Source of the DNA: an uncultured Anaerolineales bacterium
GTDB taxonomy: Bacteria > Chloroflexota > Anaerolineae > Anaerolineales > UBA4823
Length of the DNA stretch: 35,833 nucleotides
Direction: 5' to 3'
NCBI GenBank assembly: GCA_903872065.1
Contig: CAIQJJ010000418.1
Span: 1-35,833 of the forward strand
Numbering within the stretch: position 1 is the first letter of the stretch; each line of letters opens with the position of its first letter. Under the pieces are notes generated by a model that searched no databases, was not told where the DNA came from, and worked only from the letters and a program-made list of their open reading frames with translations. Shown here piece by piece: positions 7,137-16,400 of this stretch. Position numbers and translations under genes: made by a program.

Positions 7137-7934
7137 CTAGACTTTCGCGGCAACCCAGGCAGCCACGGCAAACAGCGTTGGCGCGGCAATCACCCCCAAC
7201 CCACTGCAGGCCAGCAATCCCAACATCATTCCACTCCCGCCGGCGATGGCGCCGATCACGGGGAAAGTCGCCAGGCACAGAAAGACCACCGCCGCGGCAA
7301 TCCCGGCGACCAGGTAAGGCGCTTCGGACTTGGCCGGGAAGAGGTTAGCCAGCACCGCCCCCGTACCGGCCTCGACCAGCGCCGTATAGGTCTTATCTTG
7401 AAACGTGTATTTGCAGGTAAATAGAGGGATATGCACCAACGAACGTTCAACAATTTCGTTGAGCGGGGTTCCGCGCCCGCTCAGCCAGCCCAGGGCGGCT
7501 TGCAAAGGTACCGTCGGGGCCTGCGCTTCCGCCTCCAGGTCATCCTGGTAGCGGCGCAGATCGCCGGCCAGCAGTTTGAGCGATTTGATCTCACTGACCG
7601 AGGTAGCGGCGGCCGGCTCCAGGAATAATTCTTCTTTGCCGGCCGGCGTGCGCCGCTTAAACAGCCAGACCGGGAAGTAAGCAAAGGCGATGCTGGTCAG
7701 GCGCGATTTCTTATCCAGGTCTTTCACCGTCTGATTGCCTGCCATCCAACGCGCCAGCGCGCCGCGCGCCTTGGCCTCGTCCAACGTGGGCGCCAGGTAC
7801 CAATGAAATACCACCTGCGCCTTATCCACATACACCGTGGAGGAGCAGTAGGGACAGGTAACGAACGACTGCCCCTCATCGAGATGCAGTTCGCCGCCAC
7901 ACTGGGTACAGTTAAGGGTAGATGCAATCTCCAT
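7137..7934 (-). CDS. Membrane-anchored zinc-ribbon protein A
   Basis: A 265-residue protein: zinc ribbon Cys9-x2-Cys12-x14-Cys27-x2-Cys30, a soluble region with AYFPVW and a coiled-coil-like Leu/Glu/Arg segment, then IPLFTCKYTFQDK and VEAGTGAVLANLFPAK, and a C-terminal pair of hydrophobic helices (about 209-265). The order ribbon, (A)Y-x-P-x-W, P-L-x4-Y, TG motif and helical hairpin is the same as in protein B. It lacks protein B's basic tail. It follows the acetyltransferase by 11 bases and precedes protein B by 28 bases. The orientation expected from these features is ribbon and middle in the cytoplasm with a membrane hairpin at the end. No function can be assigned. Confidence 0.84.
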   Translation of the reverse strand: MEIASTLNCTQCGGELHLDEGQSFVTCPYCSSTVYVDKAQVVFHWYLAPTLDEAKARGALARWMAGNQTVKDLDKKSRLTSIAFAYFPVWLFKRRTPAGKEELFLEPAAATSVSEIKSLKLLAGDLRRYQDDLEAEAQAPTVPLQAALGWLSGRGTPLNEIVERSLVHIPLFTCKYTFQDKTYTALVEAGTGAVLANLFPAKSEAPYLVAGIAAAVVFLCLATFPVIGAIAGGSGMMLGLLACSGLGVIAAPTLFAVAAWVAAKV

Positions 7935-7945
7935 GCGGCCCTCTT

Positions 7946-8518
7946 TCAGCCCAATTCATAATCCTCTCGCAGCAGCCCGTACAGGTAGGTACCGCTGAAA
8001 CTCCCATCGGGATAACGATGGTTCTCGCGCAAATGCCCCTCACGCAGAAATCCGCAGCGCTCAGCCACGCGCTTGCTGCGCAGGTTGGTATCATCGCACT
8101 GCAAACGGACGCGGTGCGCATCCAGGCATTCAAAGATCAGCTTCACCACTGCCCGCACCGCCTCGGTCACATAGCCCTGCCCTTCGTGATCCTGATCAAC
8201 GATATACCCCACCTCAAATTCAGGCGTCTCCCAATTCACCACCCCCACGTACACCTGGCCGACAAATTCACCGCCCGCTTTTGCAAACGTCCCCAGGAAG
8301 AAAGCCCGCCGCTGATCCCACTCATCGGACAAATCCAACACCACCGCTTCGGCCTCGGCTTCATTCTTCGGCGAAAGGATCACATTGCCGGCCTCGTAGC
8401 GCTGCAAATGGGCGCGGTTCTTTTGCCCGGCCGCGTAATACAGCGGCCCATCGCCGGCCTGGTAGCGGCGGAGAATCAAACGTTCAGTCTCAAAACGATC
8501 GGGAAGCGTAAAACTCAT
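7946..8518 (-). CDS. GNAT acetyltransferase, RimJ/RimL-like
   Basis: A 190-residue single-domain N-acetyltransferase. It starts with the RimJ/RimL-type LPDRFETERLILRRY strand. The acetyl-CoA-binding motif A reads VDQDHEGQGYVTEAV (Gln/Arg-x-x-Gly-x-Gly/Ala type), and motif B contains the usual N-x-R-S-x-R-V-A-E-R-C-G-F pattern (NLRSKRVAERCGF). Such enzymes acetylate protein N-termini or small amines; the substrate is not predictable. A clear ribosome site (AAGGTGA) and a -10 box lie just upstream, making it the first gene of a five-gene operon with the zinc-ribbon proteins and the PLD lipoprotein. Whether it modifies one of them is open. Confidence 0.9.
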   Translation of the reverse strand: MSFTLPDRFETERLILRRYQAGDGPLYYAAGQKNRAHLQRYEAGNVILSPKNEAEAEAVVLDLSDEWDQRRAFFLGTFAKAGGEFVGQVYVGVVNWETPEFEVGYIVDQDHEGQGYVTEAVRAVVKLIFECLDAHRVRLQCDDTNLRSKRVAERCGFLREGHLRENHRYPDGSFSGTYLYGLLREDYELG

Positions 8519-8538
8519 TGGGGATCACCTTTTTAACA

Positions 8539-8544
8539 ATTATA
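8539..8544 (-). promoter_or_regulatory. -10 box of the GNAT/zinc-ribbon/PLD operon
   Basis: On the minus strand a perfect TATAAT (8539-8544) lies 20 bases upstream of the GNAT start at 8518. The -35 region is poor: ATTTAA at 16-base spacing is the best match. Downstream comes an AAGGTGA ribosome site. The rest of the 132-base gap to the HD-GYP gene (8519-8650) shows no gene and only a weak imperfect hairpin around 8625-8645. Confidence 0.5.
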
Positions 8545-8650
8545 CCTGATCACCGAGACCTTAAATGATTTGCTAAAAGAGACTGTAGTGCCAGCAGGCG
8601 CAAACTCCAACGTTTGTAACCCACTGGTGGTTGACCACAGGCCAGGGCCA

Positions 8651-11600
8651 CTAGATACGCTTCTTGCTTGCCATCCGACAAATTTCCAAGAACGCCTGCA
8701 CTACCGCCGGGTCGAATTGTTTTCCGCTCTGTTTGCGGATGTATTCCATTGCCCTTTCTGTTGACCAGGCAGGGCGATATGTGCGATCTGAGATCAGCGC
8801 GTCCCATACATCCACAATGGCAAAGATGCGCGCCTCGAATGGGATTTCCTGGCCTTTCAAACCACGTGGATAGCCCGTGCCATCCCATTTTTCGTGGTGA
8901 CAATAGGGAATCACTATGGCCGAGCGCAGGTATTTGATCTGATTGAGCAGGTTGAATGCGTATTGAGGGTGCCGTCGCATGATTTCCCATTCCTTCTCAT
9001 CCAATTTTCCTTTTTTGAGCAGGATGGCGTCGGGGATGCCCATTTTGCCAATATCGTGCAGCAGCGCGCCGCGGCGGATATTTTCCAAATCCGCCTCGTT
9101 TACCCCCATCAACCGCGCTAGCTCGACCGTCCTCTCCACCACGCGCAGTGAATGGCCCTTGGTTTCGTAGTCGCGCAGTTCGAGCGCGTTGGCCCAGCCT
9201 GCGAGCGTGGTGTTGTAGGCCAATTCCAGTTCGGCAGCGTCTTTCACGGTTTGCTCATACAGCGTGGCGCGATGAATGGCGTTGGCGATAAAATTGGCGA
9301 TGGCCGCCAGAAAACGGACGTCGGCTTCTAATATGTCCGTTTTGCGCCCAACCCAGATAAAACCAATCAATTTTTCCTGAGCGCTGAGCGGTACGCCCGC
9401 CGCGCCACGGACGCCATCCCGCGCCCATTCGGGGTAGGTCAGGTTGGGGTCATTCTGCAAATCGTGGGTATGATACGGCTGGCGCGTCTGGCTGATGATG
9501 GCGTTGATGCCAGTGCCTGGCTTTTGTCGCGCACCGCTTAAACTTTTCCAGACTCCCTCCGCAACTTCGACAATCACGTCGCCGGTCAGCGGTTCGATAA
9601 TCTCGATGGTGACTGCATCAGCACTGATCAGGTTGACAATCTGCCCGGCAATGACGGGCAGCATTTCGACCCGGTTCGACGCGGCGCGAAGCGCCTCGCT
9701 GAGCACCGCAATGGATTCCATCTCCCGCTCGCGTTGTTTGCGGTCGGTCACATCATGGACGATGTTCATCACCGCCGGGCTGCCTTCATACTCAATCATT
9801 TGTGACGTAAACTCAGTGTAGAGGCGCCGCCCGTCTTTATGGGCCAGGATAGCCTCGAATGTGGTGAAACCTTTGGTCATGAGTTCGGCTTGCCGCGCCC
9901 GCAATTGCTCATGAGTTGCTTCCGGCTCAAGGGTTTTCGGAGTTAGGCGGAGCATTTCCGCTTTGGTGTAGCCCAGAATGGCATGAGCCGCATCGTTCAA
10001 CTCGACGAAGCGCTGCGGCCCTTGTTCTGCGGAGACAGAAAAAATGGAAATCCCATCTTTGTTGACACGGAACAGCTCGCGGTATTTCTTTTCGCTCTGC
10101 GCTATTTTTGCCTCCGTTGCTTTGCGCTCGGTGATGTCAACAAACGTAATGACCGCGCCAGTGATTTGTTCCTGCTCGTAAATGGGTGTGGTGGCATATT
10201 CAACCGGGAAACTGGTGCCGTCTTTGCGCCAAAAATTTTCATCCGATATGCGCGAGGGAGTTCCATTTTGCAGCGCAATATTGGACGGGCAAGCTTCAGG
10301 TGGGTAGGGTGTGCCATCTGCGTGGGTGTGATGCCAGATGGCGTGACTGTTTAGGCCGATGAGTTCGGCGGGGTCGTAGCCCAACATGGCTGCGGCCGCC
10401 AGGTTGACAAATACGTGGTTGCCATCCGGGTCAATGCCAATAATCCCCTCGCCCGCCGCGTTTAAGATGAGGCTTTTTTGCTGCGCGAGGCGTTTCACCT
10501 CTTCTTCCGCCAGTTTACGTTCGGTAATATCGCGGCTGGCAACCACAATCTCCTGCACATCCGGATGATTCAGCAAGTTTTGTGCGGTGGTTTCCAGCCA
10601 CCTCCAGGTTCCATCTTTGTGCCGGATCCGATATTTCGCTTTGATCGACAGACCGGGATGTTGAACCACTTGCTGCCAATACTCGCGTATCCTGGCCGTA
10701 TCATCCGGGTGGATGGTTTCAAACCCGCTATGCCCCACCCGCTCCTCATCGGAATAGCCGTTGATGCGGCTGTAGGATGGGCTGCGATACGAAATCACGG
10801 CGTTGGCGTCCCCAAACAGGATGCCGTCGTTGCTGTTCTCCACTACGGCACGAAACTTGGCTTCGCTGCGGCGCAGCGCATTTTCGGCTGCTTTGTGTTC
10901 AATATCCTGCGCAATGGACTTTAGCCCAAAAGCGATATCGCCCGCCAGTTCGGACAGCAGGCTGACTTCCTCCTCGTTGAAAATATTCGTTTGGTCGGCG
11001 TACACAATCAAAATGCCGTACACTTCTTGTTCGTACAGCATGGGAATGGCAATCGTGCTTCTAAAATGCGTTTTTTCGATTGCCTCCACCCAGGGCGCGT
11101 ACCGTTCATCGTTGAGCATATCCTGGCAAATCACAGTTTGCCGGGTGCGGAGCGCCTCCACGCCCGGCAGTTTGACGCCCTGCTCCGGCGTCACAGTGGC
11201 CCGGATATGGTCTATGAGCGACTGGCCTTCACCGGCGAACGTTCGGGGTGCCAACACATGCCCCCCGAATTGACCAATCCAGACAAAGCGGTAGCCGCGC
11301 GTGCGCAGCAGGATTTGACAGGCCTCGTCCAACAAACGCTGCGCATCCTTCTCTCGCGTAATCAATTGATTCACATTCCGCACCGCGCGCAAGACTTGGT
11401 TGAGATGTTGAAGCCGTTGTTCGGCGGCGTGTTTATAGAGCGCCATCTCCAGGCTGGCGCGCAGCTCGCGCTCGCGCACCGGCTTGGCGAGGTAGGCATA
11501 CGCCTCGGTGACTTTGGCCTTTTGCAGGGTGATTTCGTCGGTGTGGGCGGTCAGGTAAATGACCGGCGTATTCTGCTGTTCACGGATTTTTGCCGCCGCT

Positions 11601-11800
11601 TCGATGCCGTTCATTTCGCCGCGCAGGCGAATATCCATCAGGATGGCATCCGGTTTTTGCGTAAAAGCCAGGTTGACGGCGTCACTGCCGGTGGCCGCCA
11701 GGCCGACCACCTGGTATCCCATGCGGGTTAATAGGTTTTCCAAGTCCATGACCAGGACGGCATCGTTTTCGACAATCAGAATGCGAGAAGATGCGTTCAT
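8651..11800 (-). CDS. Receiver-GAF-PAS3-GAF-HD-GYP protein, predicted cyclic-di-GMP phosphodiesterase
   Basis: A 1049-residue soluble signalling protein. Residues 1-125 are a receiver with Asp56 as phosphorylation site and Lys106 conserved. Next come a GAF domain (about 140-300), PAS domains at about 310-430, 440-560 and 568-690, and a second GAF (about 700-850). An HD-GYP domain (about 865-1040) ends the protein. The HD-GYP has HDIGK (His915-Asp916), His944, the His968-His969 pair and DGTGYP (973-978), so the metal-binding residues look complete. HD-GYP enzymes hydrolyse cyclic di-GMP to pGpG or GMP. The gene follows a HisKA_2 kinase by only 5 bases, the likely phosphodonor. It is the last gene of the large sensory cluster and its only recognisable output domain, which suggests the whole cluster may feed into cyclic di-GMP turnover. 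Confidence 0.93.
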   Translation of the reverse strand: MNASSRILIVENDAVLVMDLENLLTRMGYQVVGLAATGSDAVNLAFTQKPDAILMDIRLRGEMNGIEAAAKIREQQNTPVIYLTAHTDEITLQKAKVTEAYAYLAKPVRERELRASLEMALYKHAAEQRLQHLNQVLRAVRNVNQLITREKDAQRLLDEACQILLRTRGYRFVWIGQFGGHVLAPRTFAGEGQSLIDHIRATVTPEQGVKLPGVEALRTRQTVICQDMLNDERYAPWVEAIEKTHFRSTIAIPMLYEQEVYGILIVYADQTNIFNEEEVSLLSELAGDIAFGLKSIAQDIEHKAAENALRRSEAKFRAVVENSNDGILFGDANAVISYRSPSYSRINGYSDEERVGHSGFETIHPDDTARIREYWQQVVQHPGLSIKAKYRIRHKDGTWRWLETTAQNLLNHPDVQEIVVASRDITERKLAEEEVKRLAQQKSLILNAAGEGIIGIDPDGNHVFVNLAAAAMLGYDPAELIGLNSHAIWHHTHADGTPYPPEACPSNIALQNGTPSRISDENFWRKDGTSFPVEYATTPIYEQEQITGAVITFVDITERKATEAKIAQSEKKYRELFRVNKDGISIFSVSAEQGPQRFVELNDAAHAILGYTKAEMLRLTPKTLEPEATHEQLRARQAELMTKGFTTFEAILAHKDGRRLYTEFTSQMIEYEGSPAVMNIVHDVTDRKQREREMESIAVLSEALRAASNRVEMLPVIAGQIVNLISADAVTIEIIEPLTGDVIVEVAEGVWKSLSGARQKPGTGINAIISQTRQPYHTHDLQNDPNLTYPEWARDGVRGAAGVPLSAQEKLIGFIWVGRKTDILEADVRFLAAIANFIANAIHRATLYEQTVKDAAELELAYNTTLAGWANALELRDYETKGHSLRVVERTVELARLMGVNEADLENIRRGALLHDIGKMGIPDAILLKKGKLDEKEWEIMRRHPQYAFNLLNQIKYLRSAIVIPYCHHEKWDGTGYPRGLKGQEIPFEARIFAIVDVWDALISDRTYRPAWSTERAMEYIRKQSGKQFDPAVVQAFLEICRMASKKRI

Positions 11801-11805
11801 ACGGT

Positions 11806-13413
11806 TTACCCTTTCACATCAAATACGATTATAACCATTGTCCCCGCGTCCGAGTTTGTGCGGATGGTTCCGCCCAGCTGGTGAGTGGCCCATAACCTGA
11901 CCAATCGTAACCCCAGCGATTTACCCGCATCCCGCTTCGGTTCAGGCGGCAGCCCCATCCCGTTATCGCTGACGGTCAGGTGGCAGGCGTCGCCCTCCAG
12001 GCGCATGGTAATGGTCACGGTGGGTGCTCCCGGATAGCCGGGCGGGAAGGCGTGTTTGAGGATATTGGTGAATAATTCGTTCACAATCAAGCCGCAAGGG
12101 GTGGCATGGGTGACATCGAGGAAAATGGGAGCGTCGAGTTTTATCTGTATGCCACCTCTTCCAAACGCATCCAACACGCTGGAGGTCAGCAATTGCAGGT
12201 AAGGCTGCATATTTACCCTGGACAGGTTTTCCGACTGGTATAACTGTTCGTACACCAGCGACATGGTGCGCGCCCGACCCTCAAGGTCCATGAGGAACTG
12301 CCGCGTGATTGCATCACCCACCGTGTCGGATTGCATCTTAATCAAGGCAATAATCGCTTGCAGGTTGTTCTTGACGCGGTGATGGACTTCGCGCAGCAGC
12401 GCTTCTCTTTCTTCAAGCCTCGCGCGCAACTGCTCCTCCATGTGCTTGCGTTCGGTGATGTCGCGGTGAATAAAGAGGGCGCTTCTTACCTGCCCCTGTT
12501 CGTCGAATTCAGGCACGCCGCGCGAATTCAAATAAACCGTTCCGCTGGGAGCGGGCATGGAGGTTTCAAATTCCACGGGCTGCCGCGTTTCGAATACGCC
12601 GCGGACGATGCGCTCGGAAAATTCGAGCTGCTCTGCTGCCATCGTGCCAATTTCACGATGGGACTTGCCCAGCAGCGCTTCGGCCGAACCGTGCACCATG
12701 CTTTCATAGGCTTGGTTGATGAACACATGCCGCAGGTCCCGGTCAAAACGGGCGATAATATCGGGCGTATTTTCCACCAGCGTTTTGAATTGTTGCTCAC
12801 TGGCGCGCAGGGCTTCCTCGGCGCGCTGGCGTTCCACCAATTCCTGCCGTAATTGAAAGTTATTCTGGAACAAGTTCTCCGATAAAAACCGTGACATGAA
12901 CGCCGTCAGGATAATCAACATGGCGGTAGAGACGAAATCGCCCGGCACGCTGCGCACCAAAACCTGCGGCGTGAACGCGCCCGCCAATTCCCCAAAACAC
13001 AGCCAGGCGGCGCAAGCCACCGCATAAAGGGTCAGGAAAATCATCGTGCGTTTGCGCGTCACCATGCTTGCCACAATGAGCAGGGCAGGAAAGCCCAGAT
13101 TGCTGATATTGTGGATGCCCAGACTCAAGGTTGCCACGACGGTGAGGATGGAAAACATGAACAGGGACAGGAAAACGACCGCCAGTTCGAATTTTTCGCG
13201 GCGCACCAGCATAAACGTGAAAATTGTGACGGGGATGCCCAGGATAATAATGAGCGCAAACGTCACATCATGGTTGGAGAGCGCCGCCAGTATGCCAATG
13301 ACCTGGCCGATAAAAATCGCAAACGTGAATTGAGAGAGAATCCTGGAAACGCGCAGGGTATCTCCATAGGTGTCCAATGGATGGAATTTCTTAAGGAGTT
13401 TTGAGTTCAACAT
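11806..13413 (-). CDS. Membrane histidine kinase, 5-6 TM + PAS + HisKA_2
   Basis: A 535-residue sensor kinase. The N-terminal 175 residues hold five to six hydrophobic helices of an uncharacterised membrane sensor. A short coiled coil (about 185-205), one PAS domain (about 205-325) and a HisKA_2/HATPase module follow. The phosphoacceptor is in LLREVHHRVKNNLQ (His344 or 345). ATP-binding boxes are VNELFTN (N-box), SDNGMGL and GLRLVRLWATHQLGG. HisKA_2 kinases form a group separate from the classical HisKA type. The membrane region, catalytic region and their order closely resemble the preceding 1271-residue kinase, so the two are tandem duplicates. The five-base gap to the receiver/HD-GYP gene makes that protein the likely partner. 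Confidence 0.92.
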   Translation of the reverse strand: MLNSKLLKKFHPLDTYGDTLRVSRILSQFTFAIFIGQVIGILAALSNHDVTFALIIILGIPVTIFTFMLVRREKFELAVVFLSLFMFSILTVVATLSLGIHNISNLGFPALLIVASMVTRKRTMIFLTLYAVACAAWLCFGELAGAFTPQVLVRSVPGDFVSTAMLIILTAFMSRFLSENLFQNNFQLRQELVERQRAEEALRASEQQFKTLVENTPDIIARFDRDLRHVFINQAYESMVHGSAEALLGKSHREIGTMAAEQLEFSERIVRGVFETRQPVEFETSMPAPSGTVYLNSRGVPEFDEQGQVRSALFIHRDITERKHMEEQLRARLEEREALLREVHHRVKNNLQAIIALIKMQSDTVGDAITRQFLMDLEGRARTMSLVYEQLYQSENLSRVNMQPYLQLLTSSVLDAFGRGGIQIKLDAPIFLDVTHATPCGLIVNELFTNILKHAFPPGYPGAPTVTITMRLEGDACHLTVSDNGMGLPPEPKRDAGKSLGLRLVRLWATHQLGGTIRTNSDAGTMVIIVFDVKG

Positions 13414-13431
13414 GTTTGACTTCCGTTCGCG

Positions 13432-16400
13432 TTATCCATTCAAATCAAAAACAATGACAAAATTTGTGCCCGTTTCCGTTGAAATGTCCAACCTGCCGCC
13501 CAGTTGGTGGGTGGCCCACAACCTGACCAGCCGCATCCCCAGCGATTTACTTGAATCCCAAGCCTGGTTACGTGGCAAGCCCACGCCGTTATCGCCGACG
13601 CTCAAGCGGCAGATATCGCCCTCCTGCCGCATGGCAATCTCCACCCGGGGCGCATTTTGATACCCGACTGGAAAGGCGTGCTTGAGAATATTGTTCAGCA
13701 ATTCGTTGACAATCAGACCGCACGGCATGGCCTTTTCCATATCCAGCGTCACCGGCGCTTCAACGTTCAGTTGGAGCGCGCTGCGCCTGCCAAACGCTTC
13801 CAGCACATGGGAAGCCAGCTGCTGCAAGTATGATTCCATGCTGACTTTCGACAGGTTTTTGGCCTGGTACAACTGTTCATACACCAGCGACATGGTGCGC
13901 GCCTGTCCTTCCAGTTCCTTGAGGAATTGCCGCGTTTCATCGTCGTGGATGGCTTCGCGGCGCATTCTAATCAACGCCATAATGGCCTGCAAGTTGTTCT
14001 TGACGCGATGATGCACTTCGCGCAGCAGCGTCTCCTTCTCTTCGAGCGCTGCGCGCAATTTTTCCTCCGCCTGTTTGCGTTCCGTGATGTCTTGCAGGAT
14101 GCCTATCACCCCAATCCGCTGGTTATGCCCGTTGTGAACCTGGACCGCCGAATCGGCCACCCAGCGCGTTTGGCCGTCGCGCGTTAAAATGCGATAGTCG
14201 CAGGCCCAGTGGGAAATATTACCAGATTCGCTCAACCTGCCAGCGCTTTCCGTTGTAAGATGAGCCAGGTCTCCGCGCATGACGGCTTCCTGTTCCAAGC
14301 CGTCAAAGATGGCGGGGGTGATTTCCGCGGCGGAGTACCCGGTCAATTGACGTATCCCATCGCCCATAAACGTGTAAGCTTCCAAACCTTTTTCGTAGTC
14401 GCGATAATATGGCACCGCTCCGGCTGCCGTAATGGCTTGCCGGTAGCGCGCCTCGCTCAGTTGCACGGCTTCTTCCGCCTTTTTTCTTTCGGTGACATCG
14501 CGGTAATTGACCACGATTGCGCCCACCGCCGGGTCGTCCAGGCAGTTGTTAACAATGGCTTCCGTCCAGCGCCATGAGCCATCCAAGTGACGCAGGCGAA
14601 ATAACCCGCTGCGGCGGCTGCCGGGCTTTTGGGCGACTTCCGCAAAATCCCGGCTGACCCATTCCAGGTCGTCCGGGTGCATGATTTCAAACAGGTTTTT
14701 GCCAAGAAACTCGTTGAAGCCATAGCCAAGCATATTGGTCAAGGACGGGCTTTCCCACAACAACTTGCCGTTGACATCCAGCAGTGAAATATAATCCAGG
14801 CCGTTTTCAATTAATGCCTCCAGGCGACGTTCGCTGCGCTGTACTTCGCCGTACAAGCGCGCATTTTCCAACGCGATGGAAGCCTGCCCCGCGACGGTCA
14901 TCAGCAATTCGATATGGTGCTGGTCGTAAGCGTATTCCCGCTCGTAATCCTGGTGCGCGATGACCCCGATGACTCGCTCTTCGATGCGCATGGGGACGCC
15001 CACGAAGGAGCGCGACGGCGTGCCAATCAGGTCAATCCCAAGTCGACGGAACTCATCGTCATTCCCCTGCCTGAACAGCACGGGCGTATTATGGCGAATG
15101 ATGTAATCCGTGATGCCGTTGCTGAGTTTGCGCCCAACCGGGTCACGCCGTTGCCCATCCATCATGTAGATTGGGAAAGAAATATACTGGTTGTCCGGGT
15201 CATAAAGCGCGATGTAGAGGTTGCGATTATCCAGCGCCTGCCCAATCCCAGTATAGATGCGCTCCAGGATTTCCGCTGGCTCGGCCAGTTGGTTGAGTTC
15301 CTGCCCGAGCTGGTTCAGGGTGGTCAGTTCGGCGTTGCGTTGCACGAGCGCCTCCTCGGCGCGCTTGCGTTCGGTGATATCCAGTTCAAGCCCGTCCCAC
15401 AGCACGTTCCCCTTGGCCGCTCGGCGCGGCGCGGAAATGAGCAGGCTCCAGCGGCTGGTTCCCGAAGGCAAGCGGATTTTGACTTCCGTGCTGAAGGGCA
15501 CCATGTGCGCAAGCGCCTGGGCCTCCTGCTCCACCACCCTGGACTGGTCTAATGTGTCAAGATGCTGGTAGATCAGGCTGGCGTCCTGATAAACCGCTTC
15601 GGCAGTCAGCTCGTGCAATGTTTCGATCCCGGCGCTGACGTATTTGAACTGGCGCGCCTGGCCGTCTTTGCCCATATCCAGTTGGTAAACCATGCCGGCT
15701 GGCAGGTGGTCGCTCAGGTTGCGCAAGCGCAATTCACTCTCCTGCAGCTCCTCTTCGGCGCGTTTACGGGCAATGGCAAAAGCCGAAAGGTTGACAATTT
15801 GCTCGATGGCGCTCTGGTACGGCGCCATCTCCACGCGGGACAGGATGACGATGGCTCCCAAATGTTCCCCCTGGTGAACGAAACCGATGGCATACACAGC
15901 TTTGACGCGCAGCAGTTTTTCCACCGCCACGCACAACGGGCGCGGCGCAAACGAAACCAGGATGGCATGCAGCCCAGCATCCAGCCGTTCCAGCTTGCTG
16001 CTGCGATAGACGCGCAACTCGTTGTGCGTCATGCTGGCAACGGGATACGGTGTATCGAGCAGATTCCTGCCAAAGATAGCCGAGATTTTTTCCATCGGCA
16101 CGTCGAGGCCGTGATACCCCATCGCGCGGATGACCTGGTCGGATTCGTCCAGCAGGCTGACGCCGGTGACGCAATCGCCGATCAATTCCTGCACTTTTTT
16201 GGATGCCAGGGTGTAAATTTCTTCCAGCGTGGAGGGCCGCAGGAGCGCCAGTTGAACATCCGAGATGATTTGCGCGGCGCGTTCTGCCTCTTTCCTGACC
16301 GTGACATCGCGCATGATGCCAGCCCTGCCGGTGACATTGCCAGCGGCGTCATGTTGAAGCCGGCTCGTTATTTCCAACCACTTCCTTTGCCCGGTTGAGC

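Noticed and set aside
8550-8990. 146-codon minus-strand frame at the end of the HD-GYP gene
   Set aside because: It overlaps the conserved HD-GYP coding frame and has no motif of its own.
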